From positions 54,746 to 118,745 of the forward strand of contig NZ_FNCI01000010.1 of NCBI RefSeq assembly GCF_900100755.1: a stretch of DNA of 64,000 bases, written 5' to 3'. Positions 57,301 through 63,669 of the stretch are shown here, in pieces; within the stretch, counting starts at the first letter, position 1, and each line of letters starts with the position of its first letter. The notes under the pieces are model-generated. The model made no database searches and was not told where the DNA came from. It saw only the letters and a program-made list of their open reading frames with translations. The position numbers were made by a program, and so were the translations under genes. This DNA comes from Onishia taeanensis. Lineage in GTDB: Bacteria; Pseudomonadota; Gammaproteobacteria; Pseudomonadales; Halomonadaceae.

Positions 57301-57675
57301 CGCTACCGGCTGCGCCGGGGTGGCAGCCCGCTCGGGCTGCTGGTCGAGGATCACGACATGGCCGACGAGCAGCGCTCGGTGCATTCACTCTCCGGCGGCG
57401 AGACCTTCCTGGTGTCGCTGGCCCTGGCCCTCGGACTTGCCTCGATGGCCTCCGGCGAACTCGCCATCGAATCGCTGTTCATCGACGAAGGCTTCGGTAG
57501 CCTCGACCCTCAGTCCCTGGCGCTGGCCATGGAAGCGCTGGATGGCCTGCAGGCGCAGGGGCGCCGAGTCGGCGTGATCTCGCATATTCAGGAAATGCAC
57601 GAACGCATCCCCGTCCAGATACAGGTCAATCCGCTGGGTAACGGCGCTAGCCGCCTGACACTGGTGGGAGACTGA
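54352..57675 (+). CDS. sbcC: Exonuclease subunit SbcC (Rad50-like ATPase)
   Basis: A 1107-residue SMC-like protein. Walker A GPTGAGKST at 37-45, a long antiparallel coiled coil rich in Gln, Arg and Glu, the zinc hook CPVC at C545/C548, then the C-terminal ABC signature LSGGETFLVSLALALGLA and Walker B LFIDEGFGSLD. It powers and gates the SbcD nuclease. Longer than E. coli SbcC (1048) by coiled-coil length. Translationally coupled to sbcD. Confidence 0.97.
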   Translation: MKILAIRLENLASLSGSQELDFTAAPLRDAGLFAITGPTGAGKSTLLDALCLALYGNTPRLRGARQDQARVPDSGDTDMTSFDPRTLLRRGTSQGHAEVDFLGRDGRRYRARWAVRRARGKPNGRLQGAEQSLTDLDDDRLLTAQKNEFKDLLPERLGLNFDQFTRAVMLAQSEFAAFLKADDNARSELLEKLTDTAEYSQLSIAAFQRAKVANQTVAELNTHLADDLPAEPDARAELERSVDAAERELDARLQEAKRLEARQQWHSADERLNAAYREGRQQQQEAESRWQALGPARADQAWRRLIAPKRHRLARQAELPGEIDRLDKALASTRKAQADAQAAQQSATQEHTKAQQALTAASQARKNAEPLLRQARELAQRRDSLNQRLADIESSHEQYQRKANQTNEARRKAEAQQQEHRRRRDEWQAKLRELMGEHSQLSDARQAAQQAHDQAAKRQLSLSTLHSRWQEYLQALDARQSLVKRLESDEARKAQLMEKGKAARQRLDERHQHHSSVQAFIERSRAVRSESVIKLRESLKENTPCPVCGGHDHPWRHQPPATPEAAQLAAQQADEDRQLSEAQSDWEQAQQARDELLGQYRALESSLEQQRRDLQAAEQRLTAAQKTLAEQPLSAELEAIDADERETWLNQQRQKNDSARQHHEQALEALTRAETELAPLQEALRQDELTLTQLDTQRKSVETELQALSERLPPLKQERDEVARELNERLGEHDSADAWQQRLDNRQASAQQALNSALAALHEAERRQGELTQQERHEAAQLKRLEEEREPLERELQEWRQANPELDDDTLARLQAQPEDEANRQERDIREAEQALQRSDASLNERRELLLTHRRGQALVDEASSEDNDLANSALLSDDTATTIQQRKAGLTEELAELTPKREAAQQNRDDAVHALRYDDRRRARQQAAQAELDAARAEQQRWGRISALIGSADGKAFRRIAQAYNLELLLDHANAHLGNLAPRYRLRRGGSPLGLLVEDHDMADEQRSVHSLSGGETFLVSLALALGLASMASGELAIESLFIDEGFGSLDPQSLALAMEALDGLQAQGRRVGVISHIQEMHERIPVQIQVNPLGNGASRLTLVGD

Positions 57676-57728
57676 GCATGACCAGTAGTGAGCAATCACA
57701 TACCGGAATAAGCAACCAGGAGCAACGG

Positions 57729-58592
57729 ATGACACAGGCCCCAGACACGGCGGCAAAGAGCATACTGATCACCGGGTGCTCGAGCGGCATCGGCCAGGCC
57801 GCAGCACATGCCCTGTCGAAGCGCGGTTGGCGAGTGTTCGCTACGGCGAGAGCCGAGTCCGACGTTAAGCGGCTGGAAGAGGAAGGCCTTGAGGCGCTGG
57901 TGCTGGATCTAAATAGCAGCGACTCGATTCAGGCCGCAGTGGAAGCGATAAAAGAGCGCACCGGCGGGCGACTGACGGCGCTGTTCAACAACGGCGCCTA
58001 CGGCCAGCCCGGCGCGGTGGAAGACTTGAGCCGTAATGCGCTGCGCGAACAGCTCGAGACCAACCTGCTCGGCACCCACGAGCTCACTACCCTGGTGCTG
58101 CCGATGATGCGCGCCCAGGGACACGGCCGCATCGTACAGAACAGCTCGGTACTCGGCATTGCCGCCCTGCCCTATCGCGGCGCCTACGTATGTTCCAAGT
58201 TCGCTCTTGAAGGCCTCACCGATACCCTGCGCATGGAGCTCAAAGGTAGCGGCATTCATATCAGCCTGGTCGAGCCCGGTCCCATCACCAGCCGGTTTCG
58301 CGAGAACGCCTACCGAGCCTTCCAGGCGCATATTGATACCGCCGCGAGCGCCCATGCCGACACCTATCAGAAGGTAGAAGCACGGCTAGCCGGCAGCGAC
58401 AGTGGCGGCGCCTTCACCCTCGGCCCCGAGGCCGTGGTGAAAAAGTTGATCCACGCGCTGGAAAGCCCGCGCCCGCGACCCCGCTATGCAGTAACGGTGC
58501 CTACGCACCTGTTCGCGGTGCTGAGGCGGCTACTGAGCACCCGCGGCATGGACCGCGTGCTGCTGCGCTCCACCAAGAGTGAGCGGGAGTGA
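57729..58592 (+). CDS. Short-chain dehydrogenase/reductase
   Basis: A 287-residue classical SDR with the NAD(P) motif TGCSSGIG at 15-22, the NNGAYG region, and the catalytic Ser and Y-x3-K (YVCSK). It resembles YbbO/retinol-dehydrogenase-like SDRs. The C-terminal 50 residues are basic. AGGAG lies seven bases before ATG 57729; an ORF start at 57678 is less likely. It follows sbcC by about 50 bases. The substrate is unknown. Confidence 0.9.
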   Translation: MTQAPDTAAKSILITGCSSGIGQAAAHALSKRGWRVFATARAESDVKRLEEEGLEALVLDLNSSDSIQAAVEAIKERTGGRLTALFNNGAYGQPGAVEDLSRNALREQLETNLLGTHELTTLVLPMMRAQGHGRIVQNSSVLGIAALPYRGAYVCSKFALEGLTDTLRMELKGSGIHISLVEPGPITSRFRENAYRAFQAHIDTAASAHADTYQKVEARLAGSDSGGAFTLGPEAVVKKLIHALESPRPRPRYAVTVPTHLFAVLRRLLSTRGMDRVLLRSTKSERE

Positions 58593-58596
58593 GCTC

Positions 58597-58658
58597 AGGC
58601 ACTCATTCAGGTGCTCATTCAAGTAGTCATTCAGGTGCTCATTTTCAAGTACTCATTC
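58597..58658. repeat. Five tandem 12-bp units after the SDR gene
   Basis: Units of the form G-T/C-A/G-C/G-TCATTCA-A/G begin at 58597, 58609, 58621, 58633 (two bases longer) and 58647. The remainder of the gap to 58808 holds nothing recognised. No coding frame uses the repeat. Confidence 0.85.
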
Positions 58659-58808
58659 AGGGACTAAGGCCAGCACCCGACTTACTGCTTGGGCGGATGA
58701 AACTCTCAGTGCAGCAACATCGGCGCTCAAGCCCCTTCAATAGCGTTAGGCGTTGAAGTGGGTGTCCCGCTTTCCGGTGGCGGTGCAAAGCCTAGAGTGG
58801 TCAAACGT

Positions 58809-59732
58809 TCACCCCCACCAGTAACGCACCACATGGAAGAACACAGGTGCTGCGAAACAGACTGAGTCGATACGGTCGAGCATGCCGCCGTGGCCTTCTA
58901 TCATATGGCCCCAATCCTTGACCCCTCGATCACGCTTGATCGTCGACATCACCAGGCCACCGGCGAAGCCCAGCAAATTAACGAGCAAAGCGATCAGTGC
59001 CGCCTGCCAAGGTGAGAAAGGAGTTATCCAGTACAGGCCAGCGCCTACCATCGTCGCTAGCAGCACACCACCCAGCAAGCCTTCAATGGTTTTGGATGGC
59101 GACAGCTTGGGTGCCACCTTGCGTTTGCCGAATAGCTTCCCGCAGCAATACTGCAGCACATCAGATAGCTGCACCACGAGGATAAGCCAGGCGATAAGCA
59201 TCAGGTTATGCCCTTCAAAGCCTTCTATCTTCAGTGTCATCAATGCTGGGACGGTTGAGACGCAGTAAACGGCGATCATCAGTCCCCATTGAACTTTGGC
59301 AGTGCGCTCCAGGTAATGGGTGATATCGCCGCCGAAAGAAGACAGAATCGGCATCAAAAGAAACACGTATACGGGGATCAAGATACTGAACATGCCGTAC
59401 CACTGTAGGCCTATCAGCAGATACTGTGCCGGCAACGCAAAATAGAAGGCAGCAACCAGGGCCAGGTAATCACCATCCCGCGTTGGCGTCAGGGTCAGAA
59501 ACTCTCTCAATGCATAAAAAGACACCAGGAAGAACAGCAGAATCACGCCATATAGACCGAACATGAAGGCGATGCCGATGGTAAGAACCATCACCCACCA
59601 TGCATTGATCCTGGCGTTGAGGTTGTCGATGACAGCATTGCGGCCCTTACGCCAGGCAAGCAGCCTACCTATCAGAGTCGCTAATACCAGGAGCAAGCCG
59701 ATACCGGCAAACAACCACATTGTCTGGCTCAT
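58809..59732 (-). CDS. CdsA-like CDP-diglyceride synthetase (YnbB-like)
   Basis: A 307-residue protein with about eight transmembrane helices. The C-terminal S-K(T)IEG...KRDRGVKDWGHMIEGHGGMLDRIDS is the cytidylyltransferase signature, with the final GHGGxxDRxDS intact. It makes CDP-diacylglycerol from phosphatidate and CTP. E. coli has an extra CdsA paralogue, YnbB, in the ynb cluster; this gene's coupling to a PlsC-like and a YnbA-like gene suggests the same role. The ATG overlaps the upstream acyltransferase stop by four bases. Confidence 0.92.
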   Translation of the reverse strand: MSQTMWLFAGIGLLLVLATLIGRLLAWRKGRNAVIDNLNARINAWWVMVLTIGIAFMFGLYGVILLFFLVSFYALREFLTLTPTRDGDYLALVAAFYFALPAQYLLIGLQWYGMFSILIPVYVFLLMPILSSFGGDITHYLERTAKVQWGLMIAVYCVSTVPALMTLKIEGFEGHNLMLIAWLILVVQLSDVLQYCCGKLFGKRKVAPKLSPSKTIEGLLGGVLLATMVGAGLYWITPFSPWQAALIALLVNLLGFAGGLVMSTIKRDRGVKDWGHMIEGHGGMLDRIDSVCFAAPVFFHVVRYWWG

Positions 59733-60367
59733 ACATCCTCCCGTGACATATCAAGGAGTGCCAAACGTAGTCGTTCAAGGAACTCCATCTTGGTTTCCTC
59801 ATCCTGGAGTGTGATCGGTGCGCCAAAATGCAACGTAGATAGCAGCGGCAAGGGCAGGTAGCGCCCCTTGGGCATGACGCGATTCAGGTTAGTAATCCAG
59901 ACAGGTATCAGCTCTAAATCAGGGTGGGCATGAGCCAGATGATAGATACCGCTCTTGAAAGGCAACAGCGGTGACTCACTCAGGTTTCGCGTGCCTTCCG
60001 GGAAAAATATCAACGAGTCGCCATCTGCCAATGCCTGCTGTACGGGTGCCAGAGGATTGCCCTTACCCCGGCCCCCTCTTGGGACCAGCACGGCATTGAA
60101 CACCCGCTGGCTGATAAAGCGCTTTAGCGCAGTGTTCTTCCAGTACTCAGCACCAGCAACCGGGCGGGTTCTCTTGCGGAGCAAAGCCGGTAGTGAGGCC
60201 CATAGCAGTACAAAATCAACGTGACTGCGATGGTTGGCGAAATAGAGCCTTTGGTTGTGATTTGGGTTGCAACCCAACCAAAGCGCTCGAGTACCTGTTA
60301 TGAGCCTAGCGGCTAACGTAATGCATTTGGCGGTCAACTCGGCGACCCAGCCAGTCAGCGTATTCAT
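59729..60367 (-). CDS. 1-acyl-sn-glycerol-3-phosphate acyltransferase (PlsC-like)
   Basis: A 212-residue LPLAT protein. NHRSHVD (N45-H46-x4-D51) is the catalytic motif, FFPEGTRN the substrate-binding motif. It should acylate lysophosphatidate to phosphatidate, the substrate of the CdsA-like product encoded next. ATG 60367 is taken; the frame extends 48 residues upstream with no family support, although AGGAG is somewhat far (13 bases). Second gene of the leftward lipid module. Confidence 0.88.
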   Translation of the reverse strand: MNTLTGWVAELTAKCITLAARLITGTRALWLGCNPNHNQRLYFANHRSHVDFVLLWASLPALLRKRTRPVAGAEYWKNTALKRFISQRVFNAVLVPRGGRGKGNPLAPVQQALADGDSLIFFPEGTRNLSESPLLPFKSGIYHLAHAHPDLELIPVWITNLNRVMPKGRYLPLPLLSTLHFGAPITLQDEETKMEFLERLRLALLDMSREDV

Positions 60368-60542
60368 GGATAACGACAAACTCCTGCTACAGGTACGAAA
60401 AATAACCATGCACAGCGCCCGCAGATGATTGCGGAGCCAATCACTGGCAGGTACGCCAGCAAGTTGCTGTGCAGAGACGCATGGCCCTAGATGGAAGACC
60501 TCAATGACCAAGTAAGCATGTTACTGCCTTACTTTGGGAAAA

Positions 60543-61157
60543 TTAATTTTTTGTCTCGCTCTGCTTCAAGCCGGACTTCACCCGATTGAAGATCGTCAAA
60601 CATAGCAAGAGGATGACCGCAGCAAAGACCAGGTTCAGCCAGAAGGCAGGCAACCAACCCAAGGCGACCAAAAGACCCAGAGTGCCAAATACCAATGCGC
60701 GATCACTCTTGCCCATGGGGCCATCATAGCGTCGGTCCGCTCCCACCATCACACCGAGCACCCCAGTGTACTCGCTCATAATAGCCAGGAGTGTCAAAGC
60801 GATGATCAGCGCAGGCTCAACCCCAGCTAGCAAGGCAAACGGCAGATAGAGAACCGCATCTGAAACGATATCGGCCAGTTCATTCAGGTAGGCACCAAGG
60901 CGAGACTGCTGGGAAAACTCGCGTGCCAACATGCCGTCGATGGCGTTGAGTGCCATTCTTATGAACATCCAAAGCGGGATAAGTGCAAATAGCCCGGGGT
61001 GCGGCAACAGACATAACAGGGCACCAAGTAATATAGACCCCACACCTGCCATGACGGTTACCTGATTGGCGGTAACTCCACTCTGATACAAACGTGTCAC
61101 GAGCGGGCGCAAAAGATCCTGAAAGCGAGATTTCAGTTGATAAATAGATAGACTCAT
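60543..61157 (-). CDS. CDP-alcohol phosphatidyltransferase (YnbA-like)
   Basis: A 204-residue integral membrane protein with the CDP-alcohol motif, but in variant form: N-A-I-D-G-x2-A-R-x8-G-x3-N-x3-D, in which Asn replaces the first and third acidic residues of the usual D-x2-DG-x2-AR-x8-G-x3-D-x3-D. From memory, E. coli YnbA has the same Asn variants, so this may be a subfamily trait. The acceptor alcohol is unknown. MSLSIYQL is the likely start; longer in-frame starts reach 61202. It begins the three-gene lipid module, 175 bases ahead of the acyltransferase. Confidence 0.86.
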   Translation of the reverse strand: MSLSIYQLKSRFQDLLRPLVTRLYQSGVTANQVTVMAGVGSILLGALLCLLPHPGLFALIPLWMFIRMALNAIDGMLAREFSQQSRLGAYLNELADIVSDAVLYLPFALLAGVEPALIIALTLLAIMSEYTGVLGVMVGADRRYDGPMGKSDRALVFGTLGLLVALGWLPAFWLNLVFAAVILLLCLTIFNRVKSGLKQSETKN

Positions 61158-61375
61158 TCGCGTTAACATCCTTGCATGGATATGATATATCATCACCATC
61201 ATACTTTAATATTGAGCCACTAACTATGTACACATCCAGGCTCCCTTGGCTTCTGAACAGTAATATAGGCTTTTTATAGTCAACCATACTCTGAAAACGA
61301 GTTCACAACAATAAAAATAAACCCTTGGTGCCTACCCGCTGGAGGTCGCAGACCCGAATAACCTTAAGATGATTT

Positions 61376-61858
61376 TCAAACCTTCCCTTTTTTCTGAAGA
61401 GTCTTAAGCTGCCTTTTAGCAAAGCCACCATAACACCATGATAAGATTAAAAAATATAGCAGTGACACAAACATGAACAGCCCAAGAATAATCAAAAAAT
61501 TCATGCTTTTAAAAATCGCATATATGTATAAAAGACCATCAAAACCGGCCATTGCCAAGACAATTATTATTGAAGAATCTATAGATAAACCCCAGCAGGA
61601 AAACAAGGACAGCCAGACTAGCTTTGACTTCTCCTGCTTGCTCGGCATTCGCTTATTATCTTCTAAAAACTTACCTGCCGCATACATGGCCCCACCAATC
61701 AATACGGCAACAGACACACCAGAGTTTGCATCTATATCCAGGAAATATAATATTGCAAAAGCAGCAACCGACACTAATGCATAAGCAAAAAAGAACTTAA
61801 TCACGTATTTATTTATATTAACGTCTTGTTCCACGAACAACCTTCCTTGATTATCCAA
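61376..61858 (-). CDS. ABZJ_00895-like four-helix membrane protein
   Basis: A 160-residue protein with four transmembrane helices and the conserved GKFLEDNKRMPSKQEKSKLVWLSL loop between helices two and three, a pattern I associate with the ABZJ_00895 family of unknown function. Codon use is AT-rich, quite unlike genes to the left. It lies just before the integron-type sites and is probably acquired DNA. Confidence 0.72.
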   Translation of the reverse strand: MDNQGRLFVEQDVNINKYVIKFFFAYALVSVAAFAILYFLDIDANSGVSVAVLIGGAMYAAGKFLEDNKRMPSKQEKSKLVWLSLFSCWGLSIDSSIIIVLAMAGFDGLLYIYAIFKSMNFLIILGLFMFVSLLYFLILSWCYGGFAKRQLKTLQKKGKV

Positions 61859-61954
61859 ATTTTTTCAATCGACGACCTTATGATGCAGGCAAAGCCGAAG
61901 TGAGTCAGATATGCAGCGGGGAGGGGTAAGTCCACTTCCCTCTTGCATGGCTGG

Positions 61955-62233
61955 CTAAGATTTTTTCTCAGGAACAATTACCACTGAAAACGTTTTATAT
62001 TTTTTATTCAGCACCTTCTTTAGTATAAAAACAGATAAAAAGATTGCAGCCATATAACCAAGAACACCTGCTGTAACTCCAGCCACCTCTGGATCTGCCT
62101 CTAATGCCTTAAAAATAAAACCACATAGAAAGCCAATAACAACAATAACAAGCATACTGAAAACCAACAAACGCCATACATAACTCCACCAAACTATCAG
62201 AGCTCTTCTCCATGTAACTTCGACCTTTTCCAT
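61955..62233 (-). CDS. Small two-helix membrane protein, possible integron cassette product
   Basis: A 92-residue AT-rich gene with two transmembrane helices (about 16-40 and 53-75) and a basic C-terminus. AGGAAGGGG lies just before ATG 62233. It sits directly downstream (in the leftward sense) of the attC site at 62255-62338, where the next cassette's gene would be expected. No matching attC was found on its other side. No family recognised. A longer frame to 62329 would cover the attC and is rejected. Confidence 0.7.
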   Translation of the reverse strand: MEKVEVTWRRALIVWWSYVWRLLVFSMLVIVVIGFLCGFIFKALEADPEVAGVTAGVLGYMAAIFLSVFILKKVLNKKYKTFSVVIVPEKKS

Positions 62234-62254
62234 TTTCCCCTTCCTATGTAAGAC

Positions 62255-62338
62255 TTTTAACGCTTGCAGCACGCGCGGCCTTGAAATGGAGCCGAAGGCG
62301 CAATGGAAAGGGCGTCGCCGTGCCTGCACTTGTTAAAT
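62255..62338 (-). other. Integron attC recombination site (84 bp), leftward
   Basis: Read on the minus strand it starts ATTTAAC (RYYYAAC) and ends GTTAAAA (G-TT-A-A-A, one mismatch to GTTRRRY). The arms next to these, containing TGCAGGCACG and CGTGCTGCA, are complementary with one extra base, the extrahelical-base asymmetry that marks attC. It follows the stop of the gene at 62362-62994, as attC does in a cassette. Confidence 0.85.
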
Positions 62339-62361
62339 GTGGTTGCCACGAAGCAACAGCC

Positions 62362-62994
62362 CTATTTTTTGTCAGAAATTGCTGATATGCCTTTAACGTT
62401 GAACCAGTTCTTTGAGGCGAGCAACGGGGAGGAGAATCTATTGCTCGAAGACCCCACCCTTGAGCAGGAATTTATTAGACTATCCATTGCCGTATCGATG
62501 CCTACATCTAGATAAGCCGTCGAAGCGGAACCTTCTGTGGTACAGCGCACAGATGGATGTCCAATCTCGTCCAAGTAATCATAAAAAGTGCCCTTAGCTA
62601 CAGCCATCCCGTAGATTCTCCAAGCGTACTTCTTCCCAAGATAGTGCCCACTATTCGCACTATGAACGACCCGCTGATCAGACTTGGTTGTTTCTACAGC
62701 ACGAAGTTGCTCTCCAAGGATGCGAGCTACATTGTGGCTGACTACAGGATCAACTTCGTCCGCTTTAGCAGATGCTGAAACATCAACGATGTTCATTCCA
62801 TTCTCGACGTCGTACCCAATATTGTACCTCTCACCTTGTGTAAAAACTGGCTCTCTATTGGCAATAAACTGGTAAACGGTCGATGTAGTTTCTGGTGTAA
62901 ATTGGTGCAAAAACTTCCCTGTCCCAGGGTCGGGGGTAATTCTGTAGTTGCTTACTATCACAACTGGAGTTGTTTGCAGATTCCTGGATCTCAT
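62362..62994 (-). CDS. Integron cassette protein of unknown function
   Basis: A 210-residue protein. Residues 10-80 are beta-rich and might form an OB-like or cupin-like fold; no signal peptide, transmembrane segment or catalytic motif is seen. AAGGGGG lies a few bases before ATG 62994. It is flanked by attC sites in the same orientation at 62255-62338 and 63016-63123, so gene plus downstream attC is one complete mobile cassette of about 760 bp. Base composition is AT-richer than the chromosome. No family recognised. Confidence 0.75.
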   Translation of the reverse strand: MRSRNLQTTPVVIVSNYRITPDPGTGKFLHQFTPETTSTVYQFIANREPVFTQGERYNIGYDVENGMNIVDVSASAKADEVDPVVSHNVARILGEQLRAVETTKSDQRVVHSANSGHYLGKKYAWRIYGMAVAKGTFYDYLDEIGHPSVRCTTEGSASTAYLDVGIDTAMDSLINSCSRVGSSSNRFSSPLLASKNWFNVKGISAISDKK

Positions 62995-63015
62995 GGATCC
63001 CCCTTATTTGGTTCC

Positions 63016-63123
63016 ATTTAACGCCACCATAAATTGCGGCTTTGGAGTTGGTGTTTGTGGTAGCGTAGCGTTAAACCACAAACAACCAACGGAGAAGCCG
63101 TCAATTTGATGGCTTTGTTAGCT
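63016..63123 (-). other. Integron attC recombination site (108 bp), leftward
   Basis: On the minus strand the site runs from AGCTAAC to the core GTTAAAT. Its arms, TAACAAAGCCATCAAATTG and the mirror of TAACGCCACCATAAATTG, match closely over 18 bases and then continue as CGGCTT/AAGCCG, with one extra base on one side. Length and arm type are those of the long attC sites of Vibrio chromosomal integrons (from memory). It marks the 3' end of a cassette whose body lies to the right. Confidence 0.9.
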
Positions 63124-63503
63124 TTGGATTTAGCACGATACATTTTTAGTACGCCTAAACTCAGTTTTACTACGACCACCTGCCTGCCAGTGAGATTAAA
63201 TTTACACCGGCACCAAAATTACCGAGCACACCCAACCGATACCACGATACTAAACTTTTACCGAACAGGTGAAGCGAAAATTCCCTGCCCAACTTGCCAA
63301 CCATGATTGGCGTTTTTTGCCAATGGTGGTTGGCGACTAGCGGCACGACTCACTGCCTACGAAGTGCGAAAGCCACACGACAATAGTGGTGTGGCTAGTA
63401 CCAAAACAAAACCCTGCCACCAAATACTTAATCGAACCACAAAACTCAGTGCACCACGGACACTTGGCGCAATGCCAATAAAGCTAACAGTGATTATACA
63501 GAA
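63124..63503. other. Truncated cassette body with hairpins and no intact gene
   Basis: This is the body of the cassette that ends at attC 63016-63123. On the minus strand, an open stretch (63357-63525) lacks a start codon with ribosome binding site. GCCAACCATGATTGGC / GCCAATGGTGGTTGGC (63297-63312 and 63320-63335) form an imperfect 16-bp hairpin, and AGCCACAC...GTGTGGCT lies near 63380-63405. The original cassette gene seems lost. Confidence 0.6.
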
Positions 63504-63555
63504 CGCTCGTTTATTGACTTGAACGACCTAGCGCGTTCAAGTCAATAAACGAGCG
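63504..63555. repeat. Perfect 22-bp inverted repeat with 8-base loop
   Basis: Bases 63504-63525 are exactly complementary to 63534-63555; loop 63526-63533. No T-run follows on either side, so it is a poor terminator. It lies exactly where recognisable cassette sequence ends. Between 63556 and 63669 nothing was recognised. Confidence 0.95.
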
Positions 63556-63669
63556 CGCCGCTCCCAGCCTAACCCATTGATAAAAAAGACTTCTAAAAAT
63601 AGCTTGGCTACCTATGCAGAATTCGCGTGCCTGCGCGTTTTGCCAGATCCAATAATACTGTACAAAACC

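Larger units (their letters stand above)
62255..63533 (-). mobile_element. Integron cassette array remnant without integrase
   Basis: Two attC sites in the same orientation, 760 bp apart, with one complete gene cassette between them (62362-62994) and part of another to the right (63124-63525). Expected attI and intI are missing from the window. The array ends abruptly at a 22-bp inverted repeat at 63504-63555. Confidence 0.8.

Noticed and set aside
63357..63525. Minus-strand open stretch in the truncated cassette as a gene
   Set aside because: No start codon with ribosome binding site, and its upstream side begins in the loop of the 22-bp palindrome.
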